Source: Siderastrea radians
Lineage: Eukaryota; Cnidaria; Anthozoa; Scleractinia; Rhizangiidae
Length of the DNA stretch: 64,000 nucleotides
Reading direction: 5' to 3'
Assembly (NCBI GenBank): GCA_964017195.1
Contig: OZ024895.1
Span: 17,274,534 to 17,338,533, forward strand
Part shown: positions 20,939-33,487 of the stretch, in pieces
Layout: every line of letters begins with the position of its first letter
How positions within the stretch are numbered: the stretch's first letter is position 1
Program-made: the position numbers and the translations under genes
The notes under the pieces: model-generated
Database searches by the model: none
Told to the model about the DNA's origin: nothing
The model's input: the letters and a program-made list of their open reading frames with translations, nothing else

Positions 20939-22390
20939 CTATTCCAATATGAGTTGCGCGAAACATTTTGGACAAGACTCAATAATAACTTGTTCCTCTT
21001 GTAGTATTTGTGCGTGTAACGAAAACACGCGCCACCTTACCGCCATCATTTCGGTTTCCCTATCGTCCACTACACCGTTTCTAAGAGAAATAATTTCACT
21101 CTTTGACGTGCAGAAGATTGGTGTGTCCTTATCGAACACAATGTCTTGCGCGTAATGCGTCTTTGGGGCAGAAAAATGCACAGGTTGCCCTTTTAGTAAT
21201 AAAAGCATGTCTTGCCAAGGTAGCACTTGTGCAGACCACCTAAAATCGTTGAGAAAGATGATTTCAGCATTTTCGGCGCCCACCCAAGCAAATGATGTGC
21301 TCGCAGGGTTTACAAATGTCTTGTATATCACGGTCAGCGGATTTAATAGAAACGTTTTACCTCGATTTGCGCCACCTTTCAGAAAAATATTGCGGTACTT
21401 TCCTCTACCTTTATCTAACAATTCATGAACAGCCGCACCGAACTCTGTTTGTGTAATTCCATTTCGCTCAAGAATGTCCTTCGCCATAGTCAACCAACGT
21501 CCATTGCAATTGTGTGTACAGTCCCCCTCTAAGGCGGCCTGCAGGATTTCCAATCTTGACATCTGTTGACGCTTCAATTTCTCTTCAGATTCTTCTATTT
21601 CCCACCCTGTTTTGATGGCTTCTTCTACTGCTTTCTTCCCTCTGTTTACAATGAACTGAGCCAAATCTGTTTTCCCCTCCGTCTTCTGTCTCTTGGCAAG
21701 TGCAAGTAGGCCCAGGTAGCTTTTGATCCCTTTCGATACAGCTATCTCTGAGACTTCAAACATGCTTAGGCGTGGTGCTCGTTTTCTCTTTCTCCCAGAT
21801 GTTGTTGGAGTGCTCTCTTCCTCTGATTCTGTCTCTTCACTTTGTGTCGATGTAATAGCGGCCCTGTCAGCAGCAACAGCTTCGCTAGCTGCCGTTGTCA
21901 CTGGTGGTTGGCTGTTCCACAGATCAGGGTGTCCAGGCGAATGCAAAACCTCACTGTCCTCTTTAGTCACGTACAGCCAGGCACTGTAGTAGTTGACGTG
22001 TCTGTTTGAAAAGTGTACATTTATACTATATCGAGACTGCATAAATTGCCGAACAGCTAACCAGCGTCTAGGCTTTGATAGCTTAATAGCCATATGGAAA
22101 TGTATACCACCATCAGCATGATACTCTAGGCAACACGACCATTGCTCGACGCGAGACTCGGTGTTTTCATCTCGAAAATGAAATGCCTCCAAAACGAGAT
22201 TTGCAAACCTTTGCCGAGAAGACACTTTAAGTGTGTCCGCTTGACTGTAGGTTATTAAATAAACTCTCCGTATTTCACGAACCCCTAAACTCGCTTGAGT
22301 GTTAGAACTTTCAGCCATTTTGTAGTGTTGGGAAATCAAAAGAAATGTCGTAACCAAGACCACCCGTAATGTATCTCGACAGAGAGACAA
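20939..22390 (-). CDS. Rep-like HUH + SF3 protein, unit 2
   Basis: Full-length 483-aa copy with all HUH, Walker A, Walker B and motif C residues. It differs from unit 1 at residue 423 (Thr instead of Ile, just before motif C), the state shared with units 4 and 6. Codon 178 is Ala. Confidence 0.9.
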   Translation of the reverse strand: MSLCRDTLRVVLVTTFLLISQHYKMAESSNTQASLGVREIRRVYLITYSQADTLKVSSRQRFANLVLEAFHFRDENTESRVEQWSCCLEYHADGGIHFHMAIKLSKPRRWLAVRQFMQSRYSINVHFSNRHVNYYSAWLYVTKEDSEVLHSPGHPDLWNSQPPVTTAASEAVAADRAAITSTQSEETESEEESTPTTSGRKRKRAPRLSMFEVSEIAVSKGIKSYLGLLALAKRQKTEGKTDLAQFIVNRGKKAVEEAIKTGWEIEESEEKLKRQQMSRLEILQAALEGDCTHNCNGRWLTMAKDILERNGITQTEFGAAVHELLDKGRGKYRNIFLKGGANRGKTFLLNPLTVIYKTFVNPASTSFAWVGAENAEIIFLNDFRWSAQVLPWQDMLLLLKGQPVHFSAPKTHYAQDIVFDKDTPIFCTSKSEIISLRNGVVDDRETEMMAVRWRVFSLHAQILQEEQVIIESCPKCFAQLILE

Positions 22391-22644
22391 TGCAATTAAC
22401 TACTTGTTAATTAAGGCAAAAGTGTCACCACATCACTGCACGCGATTAATGTATTAACAAGCGATAAACGATTTACAGAAAGGCATGTATTGCTGCTATG
22501 TTCCATCTCACCCACAACAAAGAACAATAATCACAGAAATATACTCCATCTCGCGCATAAATGAAATCAATAATCAGAAATAATGAGCTTCCACTGTCAA
22601 AGAGTAACGCAGTCTAACAAGACATTCGATACGTTTATTTTGTA

Positions 22645-22652
22645 TACATGTA
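22645..22652. other. unit 2/3 junction scar TACATGTA
   Basis: Identical to the unit 1/2 junction. The TTAA-targeted foldback element is inserted only 16 bp further on. Confidence 0.75.
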
Positions 22653-22671
22653 TAGACGTGACAGGGCTTAA

Positions 22672-24622
22672 GTGGCATTCTCGCTAAAAGCGGTCCACTC
22701 GATTTCGCGACCAAAAATAGTTTTCCTTTATTTTTTGTTTGTGAAAAGGGTTTGGTACACATGTATCAAAACCACTTTATTTATTTTCCAATTCTTTATT
22801 TTCGCTTTGCTACAAGCCAAAAACCAATTTTGCCCGCAACAGGGTTTCCGGCGGTGATCAAAAGGCTGAAATGTATGGATTTTGAGAGGCGGGTTACGGC
22901 CAATTAAATGTAGCTTACGAAATTTTGCTTTGACCTAGCATCTAAGATACACCGACCAAGTTCACAGACAAAATGTGGAAAAAGTTGATACATTTTTAGC
23001 GACGTCAGGTGAAGTTAAAGACAACCTACTCTGAAGCCTATAATGAGATCCCAAAAATGGACCAAATACAACAAACAATTTCGTATCGTTTGCGGCCTAA
23101 ATTGGGTTAAAAAACAACATCACAGCAAATTTCTTACCTTATTTAATCAATTTGTAAGCTCAAACGTGCGGGTATCTCCCTGGATCACAAGCGAAAACAG
23201 GTTAGAACTCCGCCATTGACAGCGTGTTAACGTAAATATCGCTCGTGTCAAAGGTCACTTACATCACCGTAGAAGTTGGCAAAAATACTTTAGTCGGGGA
23301 TCCTAACCCGTTGCTGTCCACCAAAATAAATGTCTATAGCTTCCTTTAATGCTCGTACATCCAATTTTGATCCAGAACAGCATGAAAGTTGCGTTAAGTT
23401 GATAAACATTCATGGCGGGTGACGCTCAACAAAGTAAACAACGTCAGGTATCGTAGTTGATCCAGGTTTCTGCTCCGGTAAGGAATACAAAACATTTTCA
23501 AGATCCCTAGAAGAAGAAAAGAAGTTATGTAGTTGACCTCTAACAATGAATTTAGACTGTTCTACACCTCCTGCAACTTGGACGCGGTCGAGGCAGAAAA
23601 ATATAATTTGAAAACTTGCAACGAAAATCGTGCTAGTTGTCCAGACTCACCTGGGAACTGGCCCGCCAGAAGGTGAAATGAAATTATTTTTGACTAAGTC
23701 GCTTGAGTTTCCGTTTTAGCTTTGCATCTAGTCGTTCAGTAATGGACTGTAGGAATCTTCCTTTCAGTATAACGAGAAATTGTGAAGTTCGCAGTAGTTG
23801 CGTGATTACTCATCTCAGAAGACTTGAGACGACCCCGACGTTTGCTTACGTCACAATTTGTCACACAATCTTATCAATGTCGTGCGACTAACTTAGTAGC
23901 AAGCGAAAAGAGAAATTTAAAAAAAATCCTTCGCGATTTAGGCCCTGTGCACTTTATGATAATTTATGGAAAGTGGGGAACAGGTTTCATCTAGCAAATG
24001 AGAGAAAAAAAGGGCGAGCGTGACGCGGCACATTGGCGTTCACCCAAAACATATAGAGGATATTACACGGCGGCGCGAAGATAGGAATTTTATTTTCGAG
24101 TGCTAAGATATTGTCTTTTACCACGAGAAAATAAAATTCATATAGTCAAGCCACCATGTAATATTCTTTTTATTATATAAAGTAGAGTATTTTTGCACAT
24201 GAGTGAGAGAATAAGAGAGTGTAAGAGCGGAAAATGACGTCATTGATATCCTCACAAGTGAGGATATGGATAATACGCCACTTCGAGTCCCAGATGTAGT
24301 TTCGTGTGAACTTTACGAGTGGTCTACTTTCCACTAAAACACTCTTGTCTAAGAGAAATACGTCACAACGCACGGTACAAAGTCAAATATGAATAGCAAA
24401 TATGAATAGGAAATATCAAATATAGCACGAAACGCGAGTTTTTCTCAAACTGAGCAGTTGCGAGAGAAAACGTTTCAATACTTACGAGTAGTTGTGTAAA
24501 ATCAATCAATGATTAAATAAATATTCATTCCAATGCCGAGGAATCACGGGACTGGGGAGCACTAACAAACTAAGATATCTTCACCGCTACTTCAAATATT
24601 GGACGGGGTGGGGGTTGTTGAA
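22672..24622. repeat. left arm of TTAA foldback element
   Basis: About 1.95 kb, reverse-complementary to the right arm. The first about 220 bp are nearly perfect; inner parts differ by scattered substitutions. It is non-coding: the 61-codon frame near the tip is mirrored in the right arm and has no known domain. Confidence 0.85.
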
Positions 24623-26146
24623 CATTCTTCTACCATGTTTCTTGGCTTATTTAATAAAGAGGCCTTCACTTCCCTGGTTTTATAGGGAAGTTCAAAATGC
24701 GAACACATGGCCTTAAGCAGGGTGACGTGGAATTTAGATAATGGGCTGAGCCTGACTTGCTCGCACACGTCATAACCATCAAAAGTTATTAAATGACTGA
24801 GTCCCACCTGGATTATAACCTCATCTATAGTATTCTGCCTTTCCTTCTCATCGAGGTAATTTAATCCATCTTCCATGAGGCTTTCATCATCTTTATCAAA
24901 TTCAGGTAATATCCATAGTCTTCAGCTTGATGTCAATCTTGAAAAAATCGCCGGTTACATCTGAGCCTTTGTCAGCCATTCACTTGTCTCACATCTTCTC
25001 TCTCCAACTGTTTCTCTGGCCTTTCTCATGTCCCCTGACACCTGTACTGAATCAGGAGCCCATAACCCTGACTCCTGAGTGAATCAGCTATTCGCAGTCT
25101 TTCCTCGCCAATATGAAATTGCGTTGTAGGGTACTCTTTTACCCTCTCCGAAGTCCTCGATCCTTTCCTCTTGGTGTCTGAAAAGCCAGCCCATGTCGCA
25201 CAATTCGATTGTTACTTCACAAATACTTTCCAATTGGGGGGGGGGGGGGGGGGGGCACTTCCTATAGTGGAGTATACGGGGAGGCTCCGCCGAAAAGGGT
25301 GACTTTTTGTGCCTGCAGCATAGTGAAAGGTTGGAAAAATCGTTATATTAATACATTAAGTATATTAAAGGTCAGCAAAGTGCGCTGCTAAGCAAAAGAG
25401 AAAGCAGCTAAAGTTAAGTATATAAAAAGGTGCCAGATTCTGGCAAAAATGACGCGGAACACAGGAAAGCTGAGGGCCTTTAGTAACCGACTCAGGGCGA
25501 CTGAAAGCCCAGATACAAACGTCGCGACAATAAGATATTCCACTTTTTTGGCTTATCCTTGAGATATAAACATGTGTATAAGAAAGGGCTACATTCTTAC
25601 TCTAGGTTATGAAAAGAGTGCAATTTGGATAAAAAACTGGTATATTAAAGGGTAAGGGTTTGAGCCTAAGGGCGGAGCCTCCCCCTGCTGATAGCTTGGA
25701 TTCTAGTGCCAGTGATGAAAACGTGGATGCCCAGTCACGTGTTTCATACAAACCTTCCGACGGTTGCTGTCTTGTCGTGCTGCCCAAAGTGGATGTGGTT
25801 TTGAGGTCCCTCTCATGTGGAGAACTCACACAAGCATCCTGGCTCCTAGCATTCAAACAGAGCGTCTTGATTGGAACCTTCAGGATCTTTGTGACTCGGT
25901 TTTATTGCCCTGGCCAAAGTGGTGAAGAACTAATGTTCGTTAACTTTCTTTGACAATGTAAAAAAGTGTCACTGCGTTTATTAGAAAACGCAGTCTGGTC
26001 AAGCGAGTCACGGAGTGATAAAGATGTCAAGAAAGCGTCTATCTTTTCATATATTGTCATTATTATCTGGATTGAATAAACGTTCAGCTACACCTATGCA
26101 ATTGTTGGCTCGCAGTCGTTGATTTTTGTTATATGCTCTCTTTCAA
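24623..26146. other. central spacer of TTAA foldback element
   Basis: About 1.5 kb unique to the loop. It contains a run of about 20 Gs (from about 25237) and two open frames of 94 codons (24592-24876, minus) and 97 codons (25660-25953, plus) with no recognised domain. A degraded captured host fragment is possible, but nothing supports a function. Confidence 0.5.
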
Positions 26147-29100
26147 CACCCCCACCTCGTCCAATATTTGAAGTGGCACTGAGGATATCTTAGTTTGGTA
26201 GTGGTCCCCAGTCCGGTGATTACTCAGCGTTGGAATGAATATTTATTTAATGATTGATTTCTTTTACGTAACTAGTCGTAAGTATAGAAACGTTCTCTCT
26301 CTCAACTGCTCAGTTTGAAAACAACTCACGTTTCCTACTATATTCGATATTTCCTAGTCATATTTCCGACTTTTTACCCTGCCGGTTGTCACGTATTTCT
26401 CTTTATGATATCAACAAGAATGTTTTAGTAGAAAGTAGACCACTCGTAAAGTTCACACGAGACTACATCTGGGACTCGAAGTGGCGTATTATCCATATCC
26501 TCACTAGTGAGGATATCGATGACGTCATTTTCCGCTCTTACACTCTCTTATTCTCTCACTCATGTGCAAAAATACTCTTCTCTATATAATAAAAAGAATA
26601 TTACATGGTGGCTTGACTTTATGAATTTTATTTTCTCGTGGTAAAAGACAATATCTTAGCACTCGAAAATAAAATTCCTATCTTCGCGCCGCCGTGTAAT
26701 ATCCTCTATATGTTTTGGGTGAACGCCAATGTGCCGCGTCACGCTCGCACTTATTTTCTCTCATTTGCTAGATGAAACCTGTTCCCCACTTTCCATAAAT
26801 TATCATAAAGTGCACAGGGTCTAAATCGCGAAGGATTTTTTTAAAATTTCTCTTTTCGCTTGCTACTAACCTTGCATACGGCAACTGTGCCCGCGATACG
26901 AGCGGCAGTCAAAACCGTGGTGTCCTGTCAGTGTTCTCGGTTACGGTTCAGAATGCTACAACTGAAAACAGAGGAAACCCCAGTATTTTGTGTCTGTAAG
27001 CAAAAGCAAGAGTTTATAGCGACTGAAGCTATATAGGGTTCTCGATCCATTCAAAGGCAGGGTATTTTCCAATTGTATTGTATTGTCGCTCTTGCAAGAA
27101 AGGTAAAAATTAGTATGAAGATCGAAGCTGCTAGTGTTTGCGTTTTGTGCGGCTTGTGTTGGATTAAAAGTGTGCATTGTTTAAAGGATAACAAGAGTGA
27201 CAAGACGACGACAAAAACCGTCTAAAACCGTAATATTACATCAGAATTTATTCCTGATATCAGAAGAGTTGACTGTAGCTGCTCTACTTCCAGCGGGTCC
27301 CTCTGGGATCAGATTCGGAGAAACAACAACGCCATCATGGGAGCTACAAAACAGCTAATTCCAGTAAGATTTTTAGCGGATTTGTATGATCTATAAAACA
27401 GAAGTTGAAGTGACATTAGCATCGTTACAAGTTGAATGGCGTTACGAGTGCTTGTTGAGAAAGGAAAAATTATCACACTCTCCCATTTTCTGATTTAAGC
27501 CGCCCAAGTTTCCAGAGGCACGTTTACATAGCTTTAATAATGCAACTACCACCCAAGAAATAAACTTATACTAAACAGCCGGATCATAAATTTTTTAATT
27601 GGTTTCTGAAGAACAACTTCATCTCTTAGAGTCGCCTGTGATTATCGGTTCTTCCTTTTTGCAACGAATCCGACGTAACGCAGAGTTTTATAATTCCCAA
27701 ATCTCTTTCGGTACTGCGGACTGATGCAGGACCGCTTGACCTGCATTTTGCTCTTTTAAAATTACTTTCACTTCTCCTTTTTGAATAAACTCCTTCTGCC
27801 TGAATGCTAGAGTAGTTCTCAAATTTGTTCCTTTAATTATAACAATTTAAATCTTCTTGAAATTTCGTGAGAAATTACACATTTGCCTCTCTTTGCTCTC
27901 TGTCTGTAAAAGTCGATTGATTGCAAGTTTTGAAGGATACCTTATCTGGAGTGGAAATTGAAGCGAGAAAAAAATAAGCGTATCGATATTCGACTAAATA
28001 AACTTTGTTCCTACAATTACCGTTCCAATCCAGTTAGTCAAGTTAATTACCCATTTATAACGACGGGCTAGGTAATAATTATTTTGACTTTCCGTGGTGA
28101 ATAAAGCAAGCGAAAGTGTCGTTTCCTTGGCGGTCCGCGTGTTTTCTTTGTTTTGCACGGCCTGAATTTCAGGTGAGTTTTGACTTTTGAGAAGAAAAGT
28201 AAATTTTCTGCAGCTTTTCACCACGAGCCTTTTGCTGTTACGCTGACACAAGGAAGCTCCAAATTCCAAAAAGGCCTTTTCGTTTGTCTCCGGGTATGTG
28301 GAAAATTATACAAACTTGCCTATTTCCAAATTGAAGCATGAGCTGTGTAGCGCAACCATACAACGACTGTAGATCAAATTTGTCAAACATTCATGATGTA
28401 TCTCTGATCTGATGAACGGGAACATTTTTCCCTAAGCGATAAGACCACTCTCGTTGACAGCAGGCAATCACAGCTGGAAGTTGGAAGTTGGTGTGAATTA
28501 AAACCAGACATGAAGAACACGATGAAAACAAGTATGAAGTGACCAAAGATCTTTACAAGGACAGAAGACGGATTGTACCCGACGCTACTCAGAGCTGCTC
28601 AGTTAGTAGACAGCCATGTCATAAACGATGCCAAGGAGAGTGAAAGTGATGTGAAGTTTCTTGTGAAAATTGATATTCAGTAGGACAAGAGAAAAACCTT
28701 TATAGCCTCCTTCGCATTCAAGTCCAGTTAGCGATGTCTCCCGCCGCAGAAAAAAGTTTTGAATCGATTCTGGTTGCTCATCCAGCCCATATAATTGCAA
28801 ACAGTTGTGACTTTAATAAATTGAAGTAAGGCAAGTGGTTAATTTGAAGAAAACGCTGAAATAAAACCGCATCTCCACAGTATAAACTTTCGCTGATCAC
28901 GCAGAAATCGAAGCGAAGAGCACAAAATCTGCATGACGTCAGGACACCACAGTTTTTCCCGCCTACTGAATGCTGATTGGTTAATTCAAATTTCACCGTA
29001 TGCAAGGAAGTTAGTCGCACGACATTGATAAGATTGTGTGACAAATTGTGACGTAAGCAAACGTCGGGGTCGTCCCAAGTCTTCTGAGATGAGTAATCAC

Positions 29101-30231
29101 GCAACTACTGCGAACTTCACAATTTCACTTCATACTGAAAAGAAGATTCCTACAGTCCATTACCGAACGACTAGACCCAAGGCTAAAACGGAAACTCAAG
29201 CGACTTAGCCGAAAATAATTTCATTTCACCTTCTGGCGGGCCAGTTCCCAGGTGAGTCTGGACAACTAGCACAATTTTTCGTTGCAAGTTTTCAAATTAT
29301 ATTTTTCTGCCTCGACCGCGTCCAAGTTGCAGGAGGTGTTGAACAGTCTAAATTCATTGTTAGAGGTCAACTACATAACTTCTTTTCTTCTTCTAGGGAT
29401 CTTGAAAATGTTTTGTATTCCTTACCGGAGCAGAAACCTGGATCAACTACGATACCCGACGTTGTTTACTTTGTTGAGCGTCACCCGCCATGAATGTTTA
29501 TCAACTTAACGCAACTTTTATCCTGTTCTGGATCAAAATTGGATGTACGAGCATTAAAGGAAGCTATAGACATTTATTTTGGTGGACAGCAACGGGTTAG
29601 GATCCCCGACTAGAGTATTTTTGCCAAGTTCTAGGGTGATGTAAGTGACCTTTGACACGAGCGATATTTACGTTAACACGCTGTCAATGGCGGAGTTCTA
29701 ACCTGTTTTCGCTTGTGATCCAGGGAGATACCCGCACGTTTGAGCTTACAAATTGATTAAATAAGGTAAGAAATTTGCTGTGATGTTGTTTTTTAACCCA
29801 ATTTAGGCCGCAAACGATACGAAATTGTTTGTTGTATTTGGTCCATTTTTGGGATCTCATTATAGGCTTCAGAGTAGGTTGTCTTTAACTTCACCTGACG
29901 TGCTCAAAAATGTATCAACTTTTTCCACATTTTGTCTGTGAACTTGGTCGGTGTATCTTAGATGCTAGGTCAAAGCAAAATTTCGTAAGCTACATTTAAT
30001 TGGCCGTAACCCGCCTCTCAAAATCCATACATTTCAGCCTTTTGATCACCGCCGGAAACCCTGTTGCGGGCAAAATTGGTTTTTGGCTTGTAGCAAAGCG
30101 AAAATAAAGAATTGGAAAATAAATAAAGTGGTTTTGATACATGTGTACCAAACCCTTTTCACAAACAAAAAATAAAGGAAAACTATTTTTGGTCGCGAAA
30201 TCGAGTGGACCGCTTTTAGCGAGAATGCCAC
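26147..30231. repeat. right arm of TTAA foldback element, interrupted
   Basis: Reverse complement of the left arm in two pieces, 26147-26869 and 29008-30231, separated by the nested insertion. Confidence 0.85.
26870..29007. mobile_element. 2,138-bp element nested in the right arm
   Basis: It begins CCTTGCATACGG and ends CCGTATGCAAGG, a perfect 12-bp inverted repeat. Comparison with the left arm at about 23887-23893 gives the empty site: CTACTAAGTTAG became CTACTAA and AAGTTAG, so only AA is duplicated (or TAA with one change, as Harbinger elements would give). No transposase is recognisable; open frames are short and unsupported. It is the youngest of three nested insertions here. Confidence 0.75.
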
Positions 30232-30451
30232 TTAAATTTCAAGTCACGGCATGAGGGTTTCTGCAATGATCACGAATCTTCGCTTTATTTCTTTCATATG
30301 TGGGTGTGGTTATGTGTAAAACATTGAACACGTGCAATTTTTTTGGCATAAATCTATAAAAGAAATAAACCCTATTCCTGCACACATAACAGGAAAAGTA
30401 ATTTACCAATTGAAACAGGATTGATAAACCGGAATTTCGTAAGGAGCGAAA

Positions 30452-31543
30452 ATGGTTTTTAAAGGTTATATACCTGCAGATACTAGAGCATCAGTTTTTC
30501 AACTTAGACAAAGTACTGACATGAGTATCCGTCAAATTGCGAAAGTCTGTGGTATTTCACCGGCTTCAGCTACAAGGGTTTTAAAAGTCGGTATCCAAAG
30601 AAGATTACATTGTTGTCGTCGAAGTGGCCGGCCTAAAAAACTATCAGCGAGGCAAGAGAGGATACTGATGCGGAATTTACTCAAACTGAGAAATGAAAAT
30701 CCCGGCTTTTCAGTGAAAGATTTGATGACGGAGTGTGGTGTGAGCTTAAGAGAGGTTTCAGAGAGGACTGTTAGTCGTTTACTACAGCGAAACGGGTATT
30801 TTTATCTCCAAACAAGGAAGAAAGGACTGTTGACTAAAAGCGATTTGTGCGAACGCGTGCGATTTGCCAAGTTGATAAACACGGTCTATGGTCCTGATGT
30901 TTGGACCAAACAAATTGCGTTTTATTTGGACGGAGTATCGTTCGCGTTTAAAACCAATCCACTCGAAGCAGCACGAGCACCCAAAGCAAGAATCTGGAGA
31001 AAGCTTGGCGAAGGTTTATCGTTTGGATGCACAGCAAAAGGGAGGAAAGAAGGAACTGGCGGTAAACTTGTGAAATTGTTTGTTGGAATAACGTATAACG
31101 AGGGCGTTGTATTGTGTGAGCCATATGAGCACCTATCAGGAGCTTCATTTGCTGCCTTTATTGAAAAGCATTTTAGCCCAACATTTACTAAAGCCAATAA
31201 GAATGGCAGTAGGCTATGGGTTCAAGATAATGACCCCTCGCAAAGCTCGAGACTCGCAAAAAATGCGATGAAAAATTGCAACTGTGATACGTCGCTTATT
31301 GCGCTACCTTGTCGAAGCCCAGACCTTTCTCCACCAGAGAACTTTTTTCATTTAGTACGATGTAAGCTGAAAAAAGATGCTTTAAGGCTGAACATCACTA
31401 AAGAAACATATCAAGAATTCAAGGAAAGGGTCATCCGCACAATTTATAGCATTCCGGTTGAAAACATTAACAAGATTATCGCGTCAATGCCCGATCGGCT
31501 TGATGCAATTATAGATAAGAACGGCTGTCGTACAAAATATTAA
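30452..31543 (+). CDS. Tc1/mariner-type DDE transposase, unit 3
   Basis: Protein identical to unit 2 by eye, triad D160/D259/E296 intact. Its promoter with TATAAAAG (30355) lies downstream of the TTAA insertion and is unaffected, although the region is now separated from the upstream junction by 7.5 kb. Confidence 0.93.
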   Translation: MVFKGYIPADTRASVFQLRQSTDMSIRQIAKVCGISPASATRVLKVGIQRRLHCCRRSGRPKKLSARQERILMRNLLKLRNENPGFSVKDLMTECGVSLREVSERTVSRLLQRNGYFYLQTRKKGLLTKSDLCERVRFAKLINTVYGPDVWTKQIAFYLDGVSFAFKTNPLEAARAPKARIWRKLGEGLSFGCTAKGRKEGTGGKLVKLFVGITYNEGVVLCEPYEHLSGASFAAFIEKHFSPTFTKANKNGSRLWVQDNDPSQSSRLAKNAMKNCNCDTSLIALPCRSPDLSPPENFFHLVRCKLKKDALRLNITKETYQEFKERVIRTIYSIPVENINKIIASMPDRLDAIIDKNGCRTKY

Positions 31544-31734
31544 ACACAAACAGTGATGTTTATTTGTGTTTTACCCAGGAGCTCAGGACCTTTTGGTTAT
31601 TTTAACAGTTAAAGTACACACAATTTCATACTTACAAACTAAGAAATGTATTCAGTTAGCAAGGAGTGGATCACTGTAATGTGCAATAGCTTCGTTATAA
31701 GATACATTTACAATTGCGTAATTTGTTGTGTTTA

Positions 31735-31821
31735 CGGGTTACCATTGTAACCCGACAACATTTGAAAATGAACATAGACCTCATTGTTATTAAATAAATG
31801 ACGGGTTACAGTGGTAACCCG
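31735..31821. promoter_or_regulatory. twin hairpin, unit 3
   Basis: Unchanged copy of the pair described for unit 1. Confidence 0.5.
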
Positions 31822-32035
31822 TAAACAATGAACGTAATGTTATGTCTGTCTGAGTACTAAACAAAGTAACAGAATATAATCCTTCAGATCATGTCAATTT
31901 AACTGTTATAAAGGTGTCACAAGCTTATTATTTATTTCATTTAACAATCTCCTTCATATTAAAATATTGCCTTCGTTTCCGAAAGGCTGTTTCAGTACAA
32001 AGAAATAAGAACTGTTCGAAGCGCATAAAATGCCT

Positions 32036-33487
32036 CTATTCCAATATGAGTTGCGCGAAACATTTTGGACAAGACTCAATAATAACTTGTTCCTCTTGTA
32101 GTATTTGTGCGTGTAACGAAAACACGCGCCACCTTACCGCCATCATTTCGGTTTCCCTATCGTCCACTACACCGTTTCTAAGAGAAATAATTTCACTCTT
32201 TGACGTGCAGAAGATTGGTATGTCCTTATCGAACACAATGTCTTGCGCGTAATGCGTCTTTGGGGCAGAAAAATGCACAGGTTGCCCTTTTAGTAATAAA
32301 AGCATGTCTTGCCAAGGTAGCACTTGTGCAGACCACCTAAAATCGTTGAGAAAGATGATTTCAGCATTTTCGGCGCCCACCCAAGCAAATGATGTGCTCG
32401 CAGGGTTTACAAATGTCTTGTATATCACGGTCAGCGGATTTAATAGAAACGTTTTACCTCGATTTGCGCCACCTTTCAGAAAAATATTGCGGTACTTTCC
32501 TCTACCTTTATCTAACAATTCATGAACAGCCGCACCGAACTCTGTTTGTGTAATTCCATTTCGCTCAAGAATGTCCTTCGCCATAGTCAACCAACGTCCA
32601 TTGCAATTGTGTGTACAGTCCCCCTCTAAGGCGGCCTGCAGGATTTCCAATCTTGACATCTGTTGACGCTTCAATTTCTCTTCAGATTCTTCTATTTCCC
32701 ACCCTGTTTTGATGGCTTCTTCTACTGCTTTCTTCCCTCTGTTTACAATGAACTGAGCCAAATCTGTTTTCCCCTCCGTCTTCTGTCTCTTGGCAAGTGC
32801 AAGTAGGCCCAGGTAGCTTTTGATCCCTTTCGATACAGCTATCTCTGAGACTTCAAACATGCTTAGGCGTGGTGCTCGTTTTCTCTTTCTCCCAGATGTT
32901 GTTGGAGTGCTCTCTTCCTCTGATTCTGTCTCTTCACTTTGTGTCGATGTAATAACGGCCCTGTCAGCAGCAACAGCTTCGCTAGCTGCCGTTGTCACTG
33001 GTGGTTGGCTGTTCCACAGATCAGGGTGTCCAGGCGAATGCAAAACCTCACTGTCCTCTTTAGTCACGTACAGCCAGGCACTGTAGTAGTTGACGTGTCT
33101 GTTTGAAAAGTGTACATTTATACTATATCGAGACTGCATAAATTGCCGAACAGCTAACCAGCGTCTAGGCTTTGATAGCTTAATAGCCATATGGAAATGT
33201 ATACCACCATCAGCATGATACTCTAGGCAACACGACCATTGCTCGACGCGAGACTCGGTGTTTTCATCTCGAAAATGAAATGCCTCCAAAACGAGATTTG
33301 CAAACCTTTGCCGAGAAGACACTTTAAGTGTGTCCGCTTGACTGTAGGTTATTAAATAAACTCTCCGTATTTCACGAACCCCTAAACTCGCTTGAGTGTT
33401 AGAACTTTCAGCCATTTTGTAGTGTTGGGAAATCAAAAGAAATGTCGTAACCAAGACCACCCGTAATGTATCTCGACAGAGAGACAA
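32036..33487 (-). CDS. Rep-like HUH + SF3 protein, unit 3
   Basis: Full-length with all motifs. Ile423 as in units 1, 5 and 7. Val178 in the linker is shared only with unit 7, which links these two units by descent. Confidence 0.9.
   Translation of the reverse strand: MSLCRDTLRVVLVTTFLLISQHYKMAESSNTQASLGVREIRRVYLITYSQADTLKVSSRQRFANLVLEAFHFRDENTESRVEQWSCCLEYHADGGIHFHMAIKLSKPRRWLAVRQFMQSRYSINVHFSNRHVNYYSAWLYVTKEDSEVLHSPGHPDLWNSQPPVTTAASEAVAADRAVITSTQSEETESEEESTPTTSGRKRKRAPRLSMFEVSEIAVSKGIKSYLGLLALAKRQKTEGKTDLAQFIVNRGKKAVEEAIKTGWEIEESEEKLKRQQMSRLEILQAALEGDCTHNCNGRWLTMAKDILERNGITQTEFGAAVHELLDKGRGKYRNIFLKGGANRGKTFLLNPLTVIYKTFVNPASTSFAWVGAENAEIIFLNDFRWSAQVLPWQDMLLLLKGQPVHFSAPKTHYAQDIVFDKDIPIFCTSKSEIISLRNGVVDDRETEMMAVRWRVFSLHAQILQEEQVIIESCPKCFAQLILE

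Larger units (their letters stand above)
22672..30231. mobile_element. 7,560-bp foldback element inserted at TTAA in unit 3
   Basis: It begins GTGGCATTCTCGCTAAAAGC and ends with the exact complement. TTAA flanks both sides (22668-22671 and 30232-30235), whereas the other units have a single TTAA at this spot. TTAA duplications are known for piggyBac and also Sola3 elements; the ends do not settle which. The arms are very long: 22672-24622 pairs with 26147-30231 once a 2,138-bp nested insertion (26870-29007) is removed. No transposase is recognisable, so it is non-autonomous. The insertion separates the Rep of unit 2 from the transposase of unit 3 without breaking either. Confidence 0.9.

Noticed and set aside
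19118..22650. Terminal inverted repeats of the unit itself
   Set aside because: The start (TATAGACGTGACAGG) and the complement of the end (TATACAAAATAAACG) share only TATA; the recognisable transposon ends belong to the bracketing MITEs.
22672..22857. Identical 61-codon frames at the tips of the TTAA element
   Set aside because: They are mirror copies in its terminal inverted repeats and have no domain.
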